Shown in pieces: positions 49,118 to 61,589 of a DNA stretch of 64,000 bases. Both the position numbers and the translations under genes were made by a program. This DNA comes from Fundidesulfovibrio terrae (lineage in GTDB: Bacteria > Desulfobacterota > Desulfovibrionia > Desulfovibrionales > Desulfovibrionaceae). The stretch spans positions 1 through 64,000 of the forward strand of contig NZ_JAKZFS010000003.1 in NCBI RefSeq assembly GCF_022808915.1, in the 5' to 3' direction. The notes beneath the pieces are model-generated. The model worked only from the letters and a program-made list of their open reading frames with translations, was not told the DNA's origin and did no database searches. Each line of letters opens with the position of its first letter. Position 1 is the first letter of the stretch.

Positions 49118-49888
49118 ATGAAATCATCCAGCCGCCGCCTCGTCCTGGTTCTCTCCCTCCTGCTGGCCTTGTGCGCCGCGGCCGGGTGCGCCTCCAAGAA
49201 AGCCGCCCAGGCTCCTCTCGACCCCGAGGACGCCCCCCTGCCCCAGATCGCCGATCCGCTTGAGCCATGGAACCGTTTCTGGTTCGGGTTCAACGACGTG
49301 TTCTACATGGGCCTGGGCAAGCCCTTCAGCCGGGCCTACACCACCGTGCTGCCCAAGTACGCCCGGGACCGCATCGAGAACGCCTATTCGAACTTCCTCT
49401 TTCCGGCCCGTTTCGTGAACGCCATCCTGCAGCTGCGCCCGGACAAGGCCTCGCGGGAGCTGGGACGCTTCATCGTCAACTCCACCTTCGGCCTGGGCGG
49501 CCTCTACGACCTGGCCGCCACCAAGCCCGGCATGGGGCCGCAGACCCTGGACTTCGGCCAGACGCTGGGCGTGTGGGGCGTGGGGCACGGCTTCTACCTG
49601 GTGCTGCCCATCCTCGGGCCGTCGTCCCTGCGCGACGGCGTGGGCCTGGCTTTCGACGCCACCGCCCAGCCCACCACGTTCCTCCCCGAAGCGCCCTACC
49701 TGCTCACCCTGGCCATCAGCGGCGCCGGCAGAATAAACCGCATCCCCGAGACTCTGGATGTCTACGAGGAGCTCAAGCGCTCGGCCGTGGAGCCCTACAG
49801 CGCCGCCCGGGACGCCTATGTCCAGATGCGCGCCAAGATTCTTGAGGACGCCATCAGGGACGCCTGGGTGCGGACCCACAGTCAGTAG
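49118..49888 (+). CDS. mlaA: MlaA (VacJ) outer-membrane lipoprotein
   Basis: The 256-residue lipoprotein has signal peptide and Cys24 in AAGC, then the MlaA signature DPLEPWNRFWFGFND and FGLGGLYDLA. It removes misplaced phospholipids from the outer leaflet and passes them to MlaC. It ends the operon, nine bp after mlaC. Confidence 0.94.
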   Translation: MKSSSRRLVLVLSLLLALCAAAGCASKKAAQAPLDPEDAPLPQIADPLEPWNRFWFGFNDVFYMGLGKPFSRAYTTVLPKYARDRIENAYSNFLFPARFVNAILQLRPDKASRELGRFIVNSTFGLGGLYDLAATKPGMGPQTLDFGQTLGVWGVGHGFYLVLPILGPSSLRDGVGLAFDATAQPTTFLPEAPYLLTLAISGAGRINRIPETLDVYEELKRSAVEPYSAARDAYVQMRAKILEDAIRDAWVRTHSQ

Positions 49889-49948
49889 GGATACAGCGAA
49901 GCGTTCTTCCGGTACGACTGGTGCCGGACTGGACGGACGAAGCCGCCC

Positions 49949-50000
49949 TACCGGACGGCCTGTCTGGATTATGTGCGCGGATGCCTTACCGGACGGCCTG
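49949..50000. repeat. Direct 14-bp repeat TACCGGACGGCCTG
   Basis: Two exact copies at 49949-49962 and 49987-50000, 38 bp apart, lie in the gap between mlaA and the GGDEF gene. They share the CCGGACGG core with the site cluster at 54441-54520, though no promoter is evident here. Confidence 0.5.
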
Positions 50001-50019
50001 AGCTGGGCCGTATGCTCCG

Positions 50020-51846
50020 TCAGGGATGACGGAAGCTCTGTCCGTCCCGGCCCTCGCCCGCGAAGCGGTAGGTGTTGCGGCCGGCTTCCTTGGCCCTGTA
50101 CATGGCCGCGTCCGCCCTCTGGATCAGCGACTTGGCGTCCGCCCCGTCCCAAGGGTACAGGGCCAGGCCGATGCTGGTGCTCACCACGATCTCCCGACCC
50201 GCCAGCACCCGAGGCTCCCATACGGCCTTGAGCATCTTGGAGGCCACGGAGGCGGCTCCCTCCGGCGTTTTCACCTCCGGCAGCACGATCAAAAATTCGT
50301 CGCCGCCCATGCGCCCCACCGTGTCCGATTTCCTGAGAAGCCCCGCGATCCTGGCTCCGATGGCCTTGAGCAACTCGTCGCCCACGTTGTGCCCCAGGCT
50401 GTCGTTGATGGCCTTGAACCCGTCCAGGTCCAGGAGCATCACCGCCAGCAGGCAGGCGCGGCGCTTGGCCTGGGCCAGGCCCTGCTCCAGCCTGTCGGCC
50501 ACCAACAGGCGGTTGGGCAGGCCGGTCAAGGCGTCGTGGTAGGCCATGTGACGGATGGTGTTCTCGGCGCTGCGCCGCTCGGTCACGTCGCGCATCATGA
50601 AGACGTAGCCGTCCGGCTTCCCGGCGGGTCCGGCGATGCCGCTGACCTGGCCGTCGATGTATTTACCCGCCCCGCCGCCGAGGCGCGTGGAAAACGCGTG
50701 GGAATTGCCCTTGCGCACATGGGACAGGACGCGCCTGATCCGGCTGGCCGGAACGCCGAGGCTCTTGTGGAATTCGATGATGTCCCGGCCGATGACGTCG
50801 CCCTCGATCACGCCGAACATGTCCTGGGCGGACTGGTTGATGAAGGCGATGACGCCTCCTTCCGTGGCCGCGATGCCCAGGTCCATCGAGGAATTCAGTA
50901 TGGTGTCCAGGTAGACCGACTTCCTGGCCGCTTCCATGACCGCCTCGCGCAGAAGCTCGTCCTTTTCGCGGATGACATCCTTGAGCATCTCCACGTAGCG
51001 GGCCTCCAGGCCCTTGACGATGTCGGACTGGGTGAGGATTCCCTCGACCTTGCCGTCCTCGCCCGTCACCAGGAGCCGGCGGACATTCATGTCCCCCATC
51101 ATGGTCGCCGCCGTGTGCACCGGCGTGTCGCCTGTGATGGTGATGACCGGGCTGGACATGACCTGGGCCAGGGTGGTTCCGTCGAGATCGCCGCTCCCCG
51201 ACACCGCCGCCACCATGTCGCGCTCTGAGAAGATGCCCGCCGGAACCCCGTCTTCCATGGCCACCACGCAGCTGTAGGGGCCGAGCACCATGAGGTCCAG
51301 CGTGTCACGCAGGTTCAGGCGGCTCGGCAGGCTGGCCACGTTTCGGATCATGATCTGCGAGACCCGTTTGATCTCCACGAAATATTCCACACCCAGATTG
51401 CGGATCATGTTGGTCTGCGTGACCATACCCATGGCCCGACCGCAGGAATCCACCACCACAAGATGGCGGATGCCCTCGCTCAGGAGCAACGAAAACGCCT
51501 GATGAATGGGCATGTCCTCGGGCGCGGTGAGCACCGGGCTCGTCATCACCTGGCTGATCTTGAGATTTTGCAGCGACGCGCCATGTTCGGCCGCAGCCCG
51601 GATGACCCCGCGCTCGGTGAGGATGCCCACGGGCTTGCCGCGTGTGAGGACCACCACCGAACTGATGCGCTGCCCGCTCATGCACTCCAGAGCCTTGCTC
51701 ATGCAGGCTCCGGCGGAAACACCCACCACGCCGGGCGTGAGGATGTCGCGCAACACGGTACGGACCGGCTGCACCTTGCCGGATGCGCCGCCGGGCGTGT
51801 CGAGAGATACGGTTGGCATGTCCATGATCGGTCGTAATACTGCCAT
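50020..51846 (-). CDS. Diguanylate cyclase with CBS pairs and PAS domain
   Basis: The 608-residue protein has two CBS pairs (about 30-270), a coiled linker, a PAS domain (about 290-410) and a GGDEF domain with intact GGDEF and the inhibitory RxxD site five residues before it. It should make c-di-GMP with product inhibition, gated by adenosine nucleotides or SAM at the CBS domains. The ATG at 51846 is chosen. The ATG at 51825 is an alternative and neither has a strong ribosome-binding site. Confidence 0.9.
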   Translation of the reverse strand: MAVLRPIMDMPTVSLDTPGGASGKVQPVRTVLRDILTPGVVGVSAGACMSKALECMSGQRISSVVVLTRGKPVGILTERGVIRAAAEHGASLQNLKISQVMTSPVLTAPEDMPIHQAFSLLLSEGIRHLVVVDSCGRAMGMVTQTNMIRNLGVEYFVEIKRVSQIMIRNVASLPSRLNLRDTLDLMVLGPYSCVVAMEDGVPAGIFSERDMVAAVSGSGDLDGTTLAQVMSSPVITITGDTPVHTAATMMGDMNVRRLLVTGEDGKVEGILTQSDIVKGLEARYVEMLKDVIREKDELLREAVMEAARKSVYLDTILNSSMDLGIAATEGGVIAFINQSAQDMFGVIEGDVIGRDIIEFHKSLGVPASRIRRVLSHVRKGNSHAFSTRLGGGAGKYIDGQVSGIAGPAGKPDGYVFMMRDVTERRSAENTIRHMAYHDALTGLPNRLLVADRLEQGLAQAKRRACLLAVMLLDLDGFKAINDSLGHNVGDELLKAIGARIAGLLRKSDTVGRMGGDEFLIVLPEVKTPEGAASVASKMLKAVWEPRVLAGREIVVSTSIGLALYPWDGADAKSLIQRADAAMYRAKEAGRNTYRFAGEGRDGQSFRHP

Positions 51847-51946
51847 AGCTTCGCAGGTACAGCAACCGCGCCCGCGTGCGGCCTCCCGGTCTGGACAGCC
51901 GCGCCCCCTTGTTGCATGAGGGGGCAAACGTTCCACCGGAGTCACC

Positions 51947-52396
51947 ATGCGTCCCAAGTTCCTGACCTGCCTCGCGGCGGCGGCGCTCATCCTCACCGGA
52001 CAGATGCTCCTGGCCCAGAGCAGGCCCAACAACGCCACTCCCGAACTCAACCGCGACCAGGACGACAACGTGCCTGACATCATCCAATATATCGTCCAGC
52101 AGCGCAGGCAATGGGATTTCGATTATGACAGCCCCGAGGCCCGAGCCTTCTCCCAGCTCCTCAATTTCGGAACCAAACCCTGCCGAGTGATAGAGGGACG
52201 CGTCATCCCCGATCTGCTCGGCGACGCCTTCGACGCCGAGTGCCGCTGCATGGACGGCAGCGTCCGCCTGCTCAATTACGACGATAGGCGCGATTTCACG
52301 CAGCGCCTGGCCATCGACCATGTCTACTATGAACTTCCTGAAATATATGTAAAAAAGCCTGACGACGACGTACTGGGCGTTTTCCGGTCCAAATAG
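51947..52396 (+). CDS. Secreted hypothetical protein
   Basis: The 149-residue protein has a signal peptide (about 1-24, cleavage after LLAQS-like sequence) and a mature part with three cysteines and a DFDYDS/YELPEIYVK pattern. No family recognised. Divergent from the GGDEF gene. Confidence 0.65.
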   Translation: MRPKFLTCLAAAALILTGQMLLAQSRPNNATPELNRDQDDNVPDIIQYIVQQRRQWDFDYDSPEARAFSQLLNFGTKPCRVIEGRVIPDLLGDAFDAECRCMDGSVRLLNYDDRRDFTQRLAIDHVYYELPEIYVKKPDDDVLGVFRSK

Positions 52397-52495
52397 GGCG
52401 GCCTTGCCTTTTGCGCCGGGAAAGGACACACGGGCGAAAACGCGGGCGGCCCCGAACGGGCCCCCAAAGGCCAACGCCACAAGGCAGGTTTCGAC

Positions 52496-52894
52496 ATGAG
52501 CACCACCATCATCAGGAAACTGAGCGCGTCCGAGTCGGTCCGCAAGTTCTGCGTGTCCTGCATGGGCGGATCCTACGTGCTGGTGTCGGAGTGCCCGGAC
52601 ACGGCCTGCCCCCTGCACGCCTACAGGCTCGGTCCCGCCCCGGAGCAGACGAGGCCCCCGGTGCGGGCCATCCGCCGCCAGTGCCTGGCCTGCTGTTGCG
52701 GCGGCCGGGATCGCGTGCGCGCCTGCGCCGCCTCCCCGACCTGCAAGGAGCCCTACGAGCCGTGCTGGCTCTGGCGCTACCGCCTGGGATCGCGCCCCGA
52801 GATATTCGAACGCCGCAAGCGCAAGGCCAAGCGCACCCTGCTCACCCTGCCGGGGCTCTCCCTGGACAAGCCCGCCGGTTCCCCGGCCGCCTGA
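52496..52894 (+). CDS. Duplicated Cys-rich (zinc-binding-like) protein
   Basis: Two tandem copies of the same short module are visible in 132 residues. Unit 1 has C19-x2-C22, GG, C33-x4-C38 and YRLG at 43-46. Unit 2 has C63-x2-C66 with extra cysteines, GG, C77 and C83, C90 and YRLG at 95-98. The order CxxC-GG-C..C-YRxG-x-xP matches a small family common in phages and islands, and a frameshifted relative lies at 31605-31828. It probably binds zinc. The basic tail suggests contact with nucleic acid. Function unknown. Confidence 0.7.
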   Translation: MSTTIIRKLSASESVRKFCVSCMGGSYVLVSECPDTACPLHAYRLGPAPEQTRPPVRAIRRQCLACCCGGRDRVRACAASPTCKEPYEPCWLWRYRLGSRPEIFERRKRKAKRTLLTLPGLSLDKPAGSPAA

Positions 52895-53001
52895 AGCGCG
52901 GCGCGGCGCGACGAGCCCGTTTCGCCGGGATCGCCGGGCGTTCCGCCCGGCAAAAGAAGCTCCTCCCAGTCCGTGATTTGCGGCCGCTCCCCCTGGCCCG
53001 T

Positions 53002-54333
53002 TCAGATTCCCCCGCCGTCGCCTTCCGGCCGGGCCGCGTCCCTCTCGAATCCGGCGCTGGAGCGCCTGTCGGCCATGCACGGCACGATGAGCCGCACCGC
53101 CCGCTCGAAGAAGAAATAGTCCCAGGCCCAGTTGATGAGCACCGCCAGGCGGTTGCGGAAGCCGATGAGCATGAGCAGGTGCACGAACAGCCAGGCCGCC
53201 CAGGCGGTGTAGCCTGTAAAGCTCACTTTCCCGAAGGTGGTCACGGCGGCGGCGCGCCCGATGGTGGCCATGACGCCCTTGTCGAAATAGCGGAAGGCCT
53301 TGAGTTTTTTCCCGGCCAGCAGGCGCTTCGCATTCACCGCCGCCAGCTTCCCCTGCTGCATGGCCACCGGAGCCAGCATGGGCAGCGCCCCGCCCGGCCC
53401 CTCGAAGTGGGCCATGTCCCCGATGACGAAGATGGAAGGGTCGCTGCGCGACTGCAGGGTCTCGCCCACGAAAATCCTGCCGCCCGGCCCCGTGTCCAGC
53501 CCCAGGTTCGCGGCCACGGCCGGACCGCGCACGCCGGCGGTCCAGACCACGGTGCGTGTGGCCAGCGCGCTGCCGTCCTCCATGAGCACGGCCTCGGGGG
53601 CCACGCGGCTCACCTGGGCTCCCAGGTGGACCTCCACGCCCTTGCGGCCCAGCTTGTTCAGCGCGTACTCGCGGAGCGCCTGCGGGAAGGGCGCCAGGAT
53701 GGCCTGTCCGGCCTCCAGGAGCACCACCCGGGCCTGGCTCAGGTTGAGCAGCGGGAAGTCCTCGGCCAGGGGGCCGCGGATGAGTTCCGCCAGGGCGCCG
53801 GCGTACTCCACTCCCGTGGGGCCGCCCCCGGCCACGACGAAGGTGAGCAGTTCGCGCTGCCTGGAGGGGTCGCTCGTCTGCGACGCCTCCTCGAACAGGC
53901 TCATGATATGGTTGCGAAGCCCGATGCCCTCCTCCAGCGACTTGAGTCCGAAGCAGTTGCGGGCCGCGCCGGGTATGCCGAAGAAGTTGGTCTCGCTGCC
54001 GAGCGACAAGATGAGGCAGTCGTAGGGAATCTCCGGCCCGTCTGTGATGAGCCTCCGGCGCTGCCTGTCGATGCCCCGGATCTCGGCCATGGCGAAGCGG
54101 GTGTCGCGCTTGCGCCGGAAGATGCCGCGAACGGGGTAGGCGATCTGGCCCGGCTCAAGCTCCGCCGCCGCCACCTGGTAGAGGAGCGGCAGGAAGGTGT
54201 GGAAGTTGCGCTTGTCCACCACCAGGACGTCCAGGCCCGAGCCGGAAAGCTTGCGCGCGGCCCATATGCCTCCGAACCCCGCCCCGGCGATGACCACCCG
54301 CCCCCGGCGGCCCGAATGTGCGTCCATATCCAT
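53002..54333 (-). CDS. Type II NADH:quinone oxidoreductase (NDH-2)
   Basis: The 443-residue flavoprotein has an FAD motif at the start (VVIAGAGFGGIWAARKL) and a second dinucleotide motif (TFVVAGGGPTGVEYAGAL) for NADH. FVIGDMAHF completes the FAD site. C-terminal hydrophobic and amphipathic helices attach it to the membrane. It passes electrons from NADH to quinone without pumping. Solitary gene. Confidence 0.92.
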   Translation of the reverse strand: MDMDAHSGRRGRVVIAGAGFGGIWAARKLSGSGLDVLVVDKRNFHTFLPLLYQVAAAELEPGQIAYPVRGIFRRKRDTRFAMAEIRGIDRQRRRLITDGPEIPYDCLILSLGSETNFFGIPGAARNCFGLKSLEEGIGLRNHIMSLFEEASQTSDPSRQRELLTFVVAGGGPTGVEYAGALAELIRGPLAEDFPLLNLSQARVVLLEAGQAILAPFPQALREYALNKLGRKGVEVHLGAQVSRVAPEAVLMEDGSALATRTVVWTAGVRGPAVAANLGLDTGPGGRIFVGETLQSRSDPSIFVIGDMAHFEGPGGALPMLAPVAMQQGKLAAVNAKRLLAGKKLKAFRYFDKGVMATIGRAAAVTTFGKVSFTGYTAWAAWLFVHLLMLIGFRNRLAVLINWAWDYFFFERAVRLIVPCMADRRSSAGFERDAARPEGDGGGI

Positions 54334-54440
54334 TCGAACTCCTTGATATATCGTTTCGGGATGCGTTTGCGTCCTTTCAGCGATCCGATTGACGCCTGTG
54401 TCACTTTAAGGCATATACTCCATTCATGCCTGCCCGTCAC

Positions 54441-54520
54441 TGTCCGGACATCCGGACGGTTTGAGCCTCCCACGCCGTCCGATTAACCGGACACGCTCCG
54501 TCAATCCGGAGGACCGGACA
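54441..54520. promoter_or_regulatory. Cluster of CCGGAC sites, candidate activator binding region
   Basis: Within 80 bp are TGTCCGGACA (54441-54450, palindromic), TCCGGACGG (54451-54459), CGTCCG (54476-54481, reverse), CCGGACA (54487-54493), TCCGGA (54505-54510) and CCGGACA (54514-54520). The cluster lies 45-125 bp upstream of the sigma-54-like promoter at 54565-54580. That is the usual distance for an enhancer-binding activator of the ACD-Pta-N-PFOR operon. Confidence 0.55.
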
Positions 54521-54564
54521 CATTCTATGTAGTTAACATATTGTTTTTACGACACTAACGGCGT

Positions 54565-54580
54565 TGGAACGGAAGTTGTA
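54565..54580 (+). promoter_or_regulatory. Sigma-54-like promoter of the acyl-CoA synthetase/PFOR operon
   Basis: TGGAACG-GAAG-TTGTA resembles the -24/-12 consensus TGGCACG-N4-TTGCA with the GG and the second G at the right spacing. The -12 element has GT instead of GC. It is about 110 bp before the ATG at 54690. Confidence 0.5.
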
Positions 54581-54689
54581 AAGGTATTCGGATGGCCGAC
54601 GAAGACGGCAGGGCGCACAGCCCGTCCGTTTTCGTGAAACTGGATGGAACCGCCGGGCATGGGCTCCGGTTTCCCATATTGGAGTAAGA

Positions 54690-56786
54690 ATGCACCTTGA
54701 CGCGCTGTTCAGCCCGAAAACCGTGGCCGTTGTTGGCGCATCCAGGACTTCAGGAAAGATTGGGCACACCATTCTGAAAAACATGATCGAGGCCGGCTAC
54801 GAGGGGGAACTCTTCCCCGTCAACCCCAAAGCCGACTCCATCCTCGGCCTCAAGTCCTACAAGGACATCTCCCTGCTCCCCTCCCCCCTGGACCTGGCCG
54901 TGCTGGCCGTGCCCCGCGACGCCGTGGTTCCCTCGCTCAAGGCCCTCCTGCCCCACAGGCTGCGCGCGGCGGTGATCGTCTCCGCCGGCTACCGCGAATC
55001 CGGCAAGGAGGGGTGGAAGATCGAAGGCGAAGTGGCGCGCATCTGCCGCGACAACGACATAGCCCTCATCGGCCCCAACTGCCTGGGCGTTCTCTCGACG
55101 GCCGACAAGGTCAACGCGTCCTTCGCGCCGGGATTCCCGGGCAAGGGCAACATCGCCTTCTTCTCCCAGTCCGGGGCCTTGTGCTCCGCCATCCTGGACT
55201 GGGCCATCGGCGAGTCCATCGGCTTTTCCAAGTTCGTGAGTCTGGGCAACAAGGCCGTGGTGGACGAGACCCATATGCTCTACGCCCTGGCCCAGGACCC
55301 CGAGACCAAGGTGGTGCTCGGCTACGTGGAGAACGTGGAGCACGGCGAGGCGTTTTTGCGCATGGCCCGCAAGATCACCCGGGAAAAGCCCGTGATCATG
55401 TTGAAGGGCGGCGTCACCGCGGCCGGAGCCAAGGCCGCGTCCTCGCACACCGGCTCGATGGTTGGCTCGGAGCACGCCTACGAGGCGGCCTTCAGCCAGA
55501 CAGGCATCCTGCGCGCCCACACCGTCTCCGAAATGTTCGACCTGGCCCAGGCATTCTCCATGCAGCCCCTGCCCCAGGGACCGCGGCTGGCCATCGTCAC
55601 CAACGCGGGCGGACCGGCCATCCTGGCCGCCGACGCAGCCGAGAAGTCGCTCTTGACCATGGCCCCGCTCTCGGCCGCCACCGTGGAGACCCTCAAGGCG
55701 GACCTTCCGGCCACCGCGGGCATCTACAACCCCGTGGACATCCTGGCCGACGCGGACAAAACCCGCCTCCTGAGCGCCGTCACCGTGCTCCTGAACGATC
55801 CGCTGGTGGACAGCCTCATGGTGCTCATCGCCCCCACGGCCTTCACCGATCCCGAAAAGATGGCCCAGGCCGTGGTCGAGGTCGCCTCCAAGACGCTCAA
55901 GCCGGTGATGTGCTGCTTCATGGGCAAGACCCGCATGGAGCCGGGCGTGAAGCTCCTCAAGCAGGCGAACATCCCCTGCTACGCCTTCCCGGAGCAGGCC
56001 GTGCACAGCCTGGAGGCCATGTACCGCTACGGCGTGCGCAAGTCCCGCCCCTCGCCGGTCATGGCCAGCGTGGAGGGCCGCAAGGACGTGGTGCGCCGGG
56101 TCATCAAGGAAGCCCGCGCCCAGGGCATGACCGAGATTCCCGAGCAGATGGCCCAGGAGATCCTCAAGGCATACGACCTCCCGGCCGCCCGCGCCGCCCT
56201 GGCCAGGACATCCGACGAGGCCCTGGCCGTGGCCGCCAAAATCGGCTACCCCGTGGTGTGCAAGGTGGCCTCGCCCCAGATCGCCCACAAGGCCGACGCC
56301 GGGGCCGTGGCCGTGGGCGTCACCACCCCCGAGGAACTGCGCAGCGCGTTCCTGGAGATCACCGGGCACGTGAAGATCACCCGGCCGGACGCCCACGTGT
56401 CCGGCTGCATGATCCAGGAGCAGGCCCCCGACAACATGAAGGAAGTGGTCATCGGCTTTCGTCGCGACGACCATTTCGGACCGCTCTTGCGCTTCGGCCT
56501 GAGCGGAATTTATGTTGACGTTCTGGGAGACATTTCGTACCGGCTGGCTCCAGTATCCATACACGACGCCCGCCAGCTGATCCGAGGCATCGACTCCTAC
56601 ATGCTCCTGAAAGGGGTTAGGGGGGAGCCGCCCGCGAACATTGAAGCGCTCGAAGACATCGTCATCCGACTCTCCCAACTGGCGATGGACTTCCCCGAGA
56701 TTTTCGAGGCCGAATTAGGTCCTGTCCTTGTCAACAACGAGCGCGCCGTCGTCGCTGACACGCGCCTGATGCTGCTGCCGCAGTAG
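54690..56786 (+). CDS. ADP-forming acyl-CoA (acetate-CoA) synthetase, fused alpha-beta
   Basis: Fused ADP-forming acyl-CoA synthetase of 698 residues. The CoA-binding and ligase parts come first (AVVGASRTSGKIGH at about 14-27, and the phospho-histidine region SHTGSMVGSEHAYEAA near residue 255). An ATP-grasp domain follows (about 480-690: YPVVCKVASPQIAHKADAGAV). It converts acetyl-CoA, ADP and Pi to acetate, CoA and ATP. GGAG lies upstream of the ATG. The next genes follow at 20- and 38-bp gaps, making an operon from pyruvate to acetate. Confidence 0.92.
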   Translation: MHLDALFSPKTVAVVGASRTSGKIGHTILKNMIEAGYEGELFPVNPKADSILGLKSYKDISLLPSPLDLAVLAVPRDAVVPSLKALLPHRLRAAVIVSAGYRESGKEGWKIEGEVARICRDNDIALIGPNCLGVLSTADKVNASFAPGFPGKGNIAFFSQSGALCSAILDWAIGESIGFSKFVSLGNKAVVDETHMLYALAQDPETKVVLGYVENVEHGEAFLRMARKITREKPVIMLKGGVTAAGAKAASSHTGSMVGSEHAYEAAFSQTGILRAHTVSEMFDLAQAFSMQPLPQGPRLAIVTNAGGPAILAADAAEKSLLTMAPLSAATVETLKADLPATAGIYNPVDILADADKTRLLSAVTVLLNDPLVDSLMVLIAPTAFTDPEKMAQAVVEVASKTLKPVMCCFMGKTRMEPGVKLLKQANIPCYAFPEQAVHSLEAMYRYGVRKSRPSPVMASVEGRKDVVRRVIKEARAQGMTEIPEQMAQEILKAYDLPAARAALARTSDEALAVAAKIGYPVVCKVASPQIAHKADAGAVAVGVTTPEELRSAFLEITGHVKITRPDAHVSGCMIQEQAPDNMKEVVIGFRRDDHFGPLLRFGLSGIYVDVLGDISYRLAPVSIHDARQLIRGIDSYMLLKGVRGEPPANIEALEDIVIRLSQLAMDFPEIFEAELGPVLVNNERAVVADTRLMLLPQ

Positions 56787-56806
56787 CCAAGGGAGAATCC
56801 TCGCTC

Positions 56807-57874
56807 ATGCCAGGCCTGTACATTGGATCCACCGCGCCCTATTCGGGCAAGAATACCCTCTGCCTGGGGCTTGGCCTCAAGTTCCGCAAGGAGGGGCTCT
56901 CCGTGGGCTACTTCAAGCCCGTGGGAGCGCAAGCGGCCAAGGTCGGCAACGCCTGGGGAGATCTGGACGCCGTGGCCATCAGCGAGGCCCTGGGCCAGGA
57001 CATCGCCCCGGACACTGCCACCCCGGTCCTGGTCACCCAGGACTTCATGCACAAGGTTTTCGCCCAAGGTCCCTGCCAGGACCGCACCAGCGACATCATC
57101 GCCGCATACAAGAAGATTTCCAAGGGCAAGGACGTCACCCTGGTGGGCGGCTCCGGGGGGTTCCTCACCTCCGGGCTCTACGCCTGCCTGGACGGGGCCA
57201 GCGTAGCCAAGGCCCTGGACGTGCCCGTGGTCATCGTGGACCGCTGCACCCATGAGATGAACTACGACATCCTCCTGGCCATCAAGGAGCAGATGGGCGA
57301 CAAGATGATCGGATGCGTGCTCTCCGACGTCTCCGGCGGCTACCTCGAGGAAGTCAACTCCGTGCTGGCCCCCTTCCTGGCCCGGCGCGGAGTGAAGGTA
57401 CTGGGCATCATCCCCCACGACCGGGTGCTTGGAGCCGTCTCGGTGAACGTCCTGGCCGAGCGCCTGGGCGGCAAGATCATCTCCAGCGCCCACAAGGCCG
57501 ACGTGGTGGCGGAATCGTTCCTCATCGGCACCATGCAGGTGGAGAACTTCCTGGCCTATTTCCGCAAGCACCCCAAGGCCGCGGTCATCGTGGGCGGCGA
57601 CCGCTCCGATTTGCAGCTGGTGGCCATCGAGGGGCGTTGCGCCTGCCTGATCCTCACCGGCAACCTCTACCCCAACGACATCATCCTGGCCCGGGCGGAG
57701 AACGCCGAGGTGCCCATTATGGTGGTGCGCGAGGACACCTACTCGGTGGCCCGGCGCATGGAAGCGCTGCTCGCCCGTCACAAGCTGCGCGATCCCGGCA
57801 AATTTCAACAAGCATCCCAACTGGTGGCGGCCAACCTCGACGTTGCGGCCATCAGGCAGGGTCTTGGGCTCTAA
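56807..57874 (+). CDS. Pta-N/DRTGG-type protein (phosphotransacetylase-like without catalytic domain)
   Basis: The 355-residue protein has an N-terminal P-loop-like domain of the AAA_26/BioD-like type (GSTAPYSGKNTLCLGLG at 7-23) and a DRTGG domain (about 205-315). These are the two N-terminal domains of large phosphotransacetylases. The catalytic PTA_PTB domain is absent. Stand-alone proteins of this kind are poorly understood and may be regulators. The position between ACD and PFOR suggests control of acetyl-CoA use. RBS AAGGGAG upstream. Confidence 0.85.
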   Translation: MPGLYIGSTAPYSGKNTLCLGLGLKFRKEGLSVGYFKPVGAQAAKVGNAWGDLDAVAISEALGQDIAPDTATPVLVTQDFMHKVFAQGPCQDRTSDIIAAYKKISKGKDVTLVGGSGGFLTSGLYACLDGASVAKALDVPVVIVDRCTHEMNYDILLAIKEQMGDKMIGCVLSDVSGGYLEEVNSVLAPFLARRGVKVLGIIPHDRVLGAVSVNVLAERLGGKIISSAHKADVVAESFLIGTMQVENFLAYFRKHPKAAVIVGGDRSDLQLVAIEGRCACLILTGNLYPNDIILARAENAEVPIMVVREDTYSVARRMEALLARHKLRDPGKFQQASQLVAANLDVAAIRQGLGL

Positions 57875-57897
57875 CCAACCCCACATACATACAGTAG

Positions 57898-61542
<3,645 letters not shown>

Positions 61543-61557
61543 ACGAGTGAAAAAACG

Positions 61558-61589
61558 TCCCCGGAACAGGTGAAAACCTGTTCCGGGGA
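61558..61589 (+). terminator. Hairpin at the end of the PFOR operon
   Basis: A 14-bp stem TCCCCGGAACAGGT (61558-61571) with ACCTGTTCCGGGGA (61576-61589) and GAAA loop, 15 bp past the stop. No T-run follows, so it may be a transcript-stabilising hairpin rather than a full intrinsic terminator. Confidence 0.65.

Noticed and set aside
52933-52951. GCCGGGCG/CGCCCGGC hairpin as terminator of the Cys-rich gene
   Set aside because: A clear 8-bp stem, but followed only by AAAAG on the plus strand with no T-run, so not called.
54750-56678. A 642-codon antisense frame over the acyl-CoA synthetase
   Set aside because: Same codon-bias effect. The opposite strand encodes a clear enzyme.
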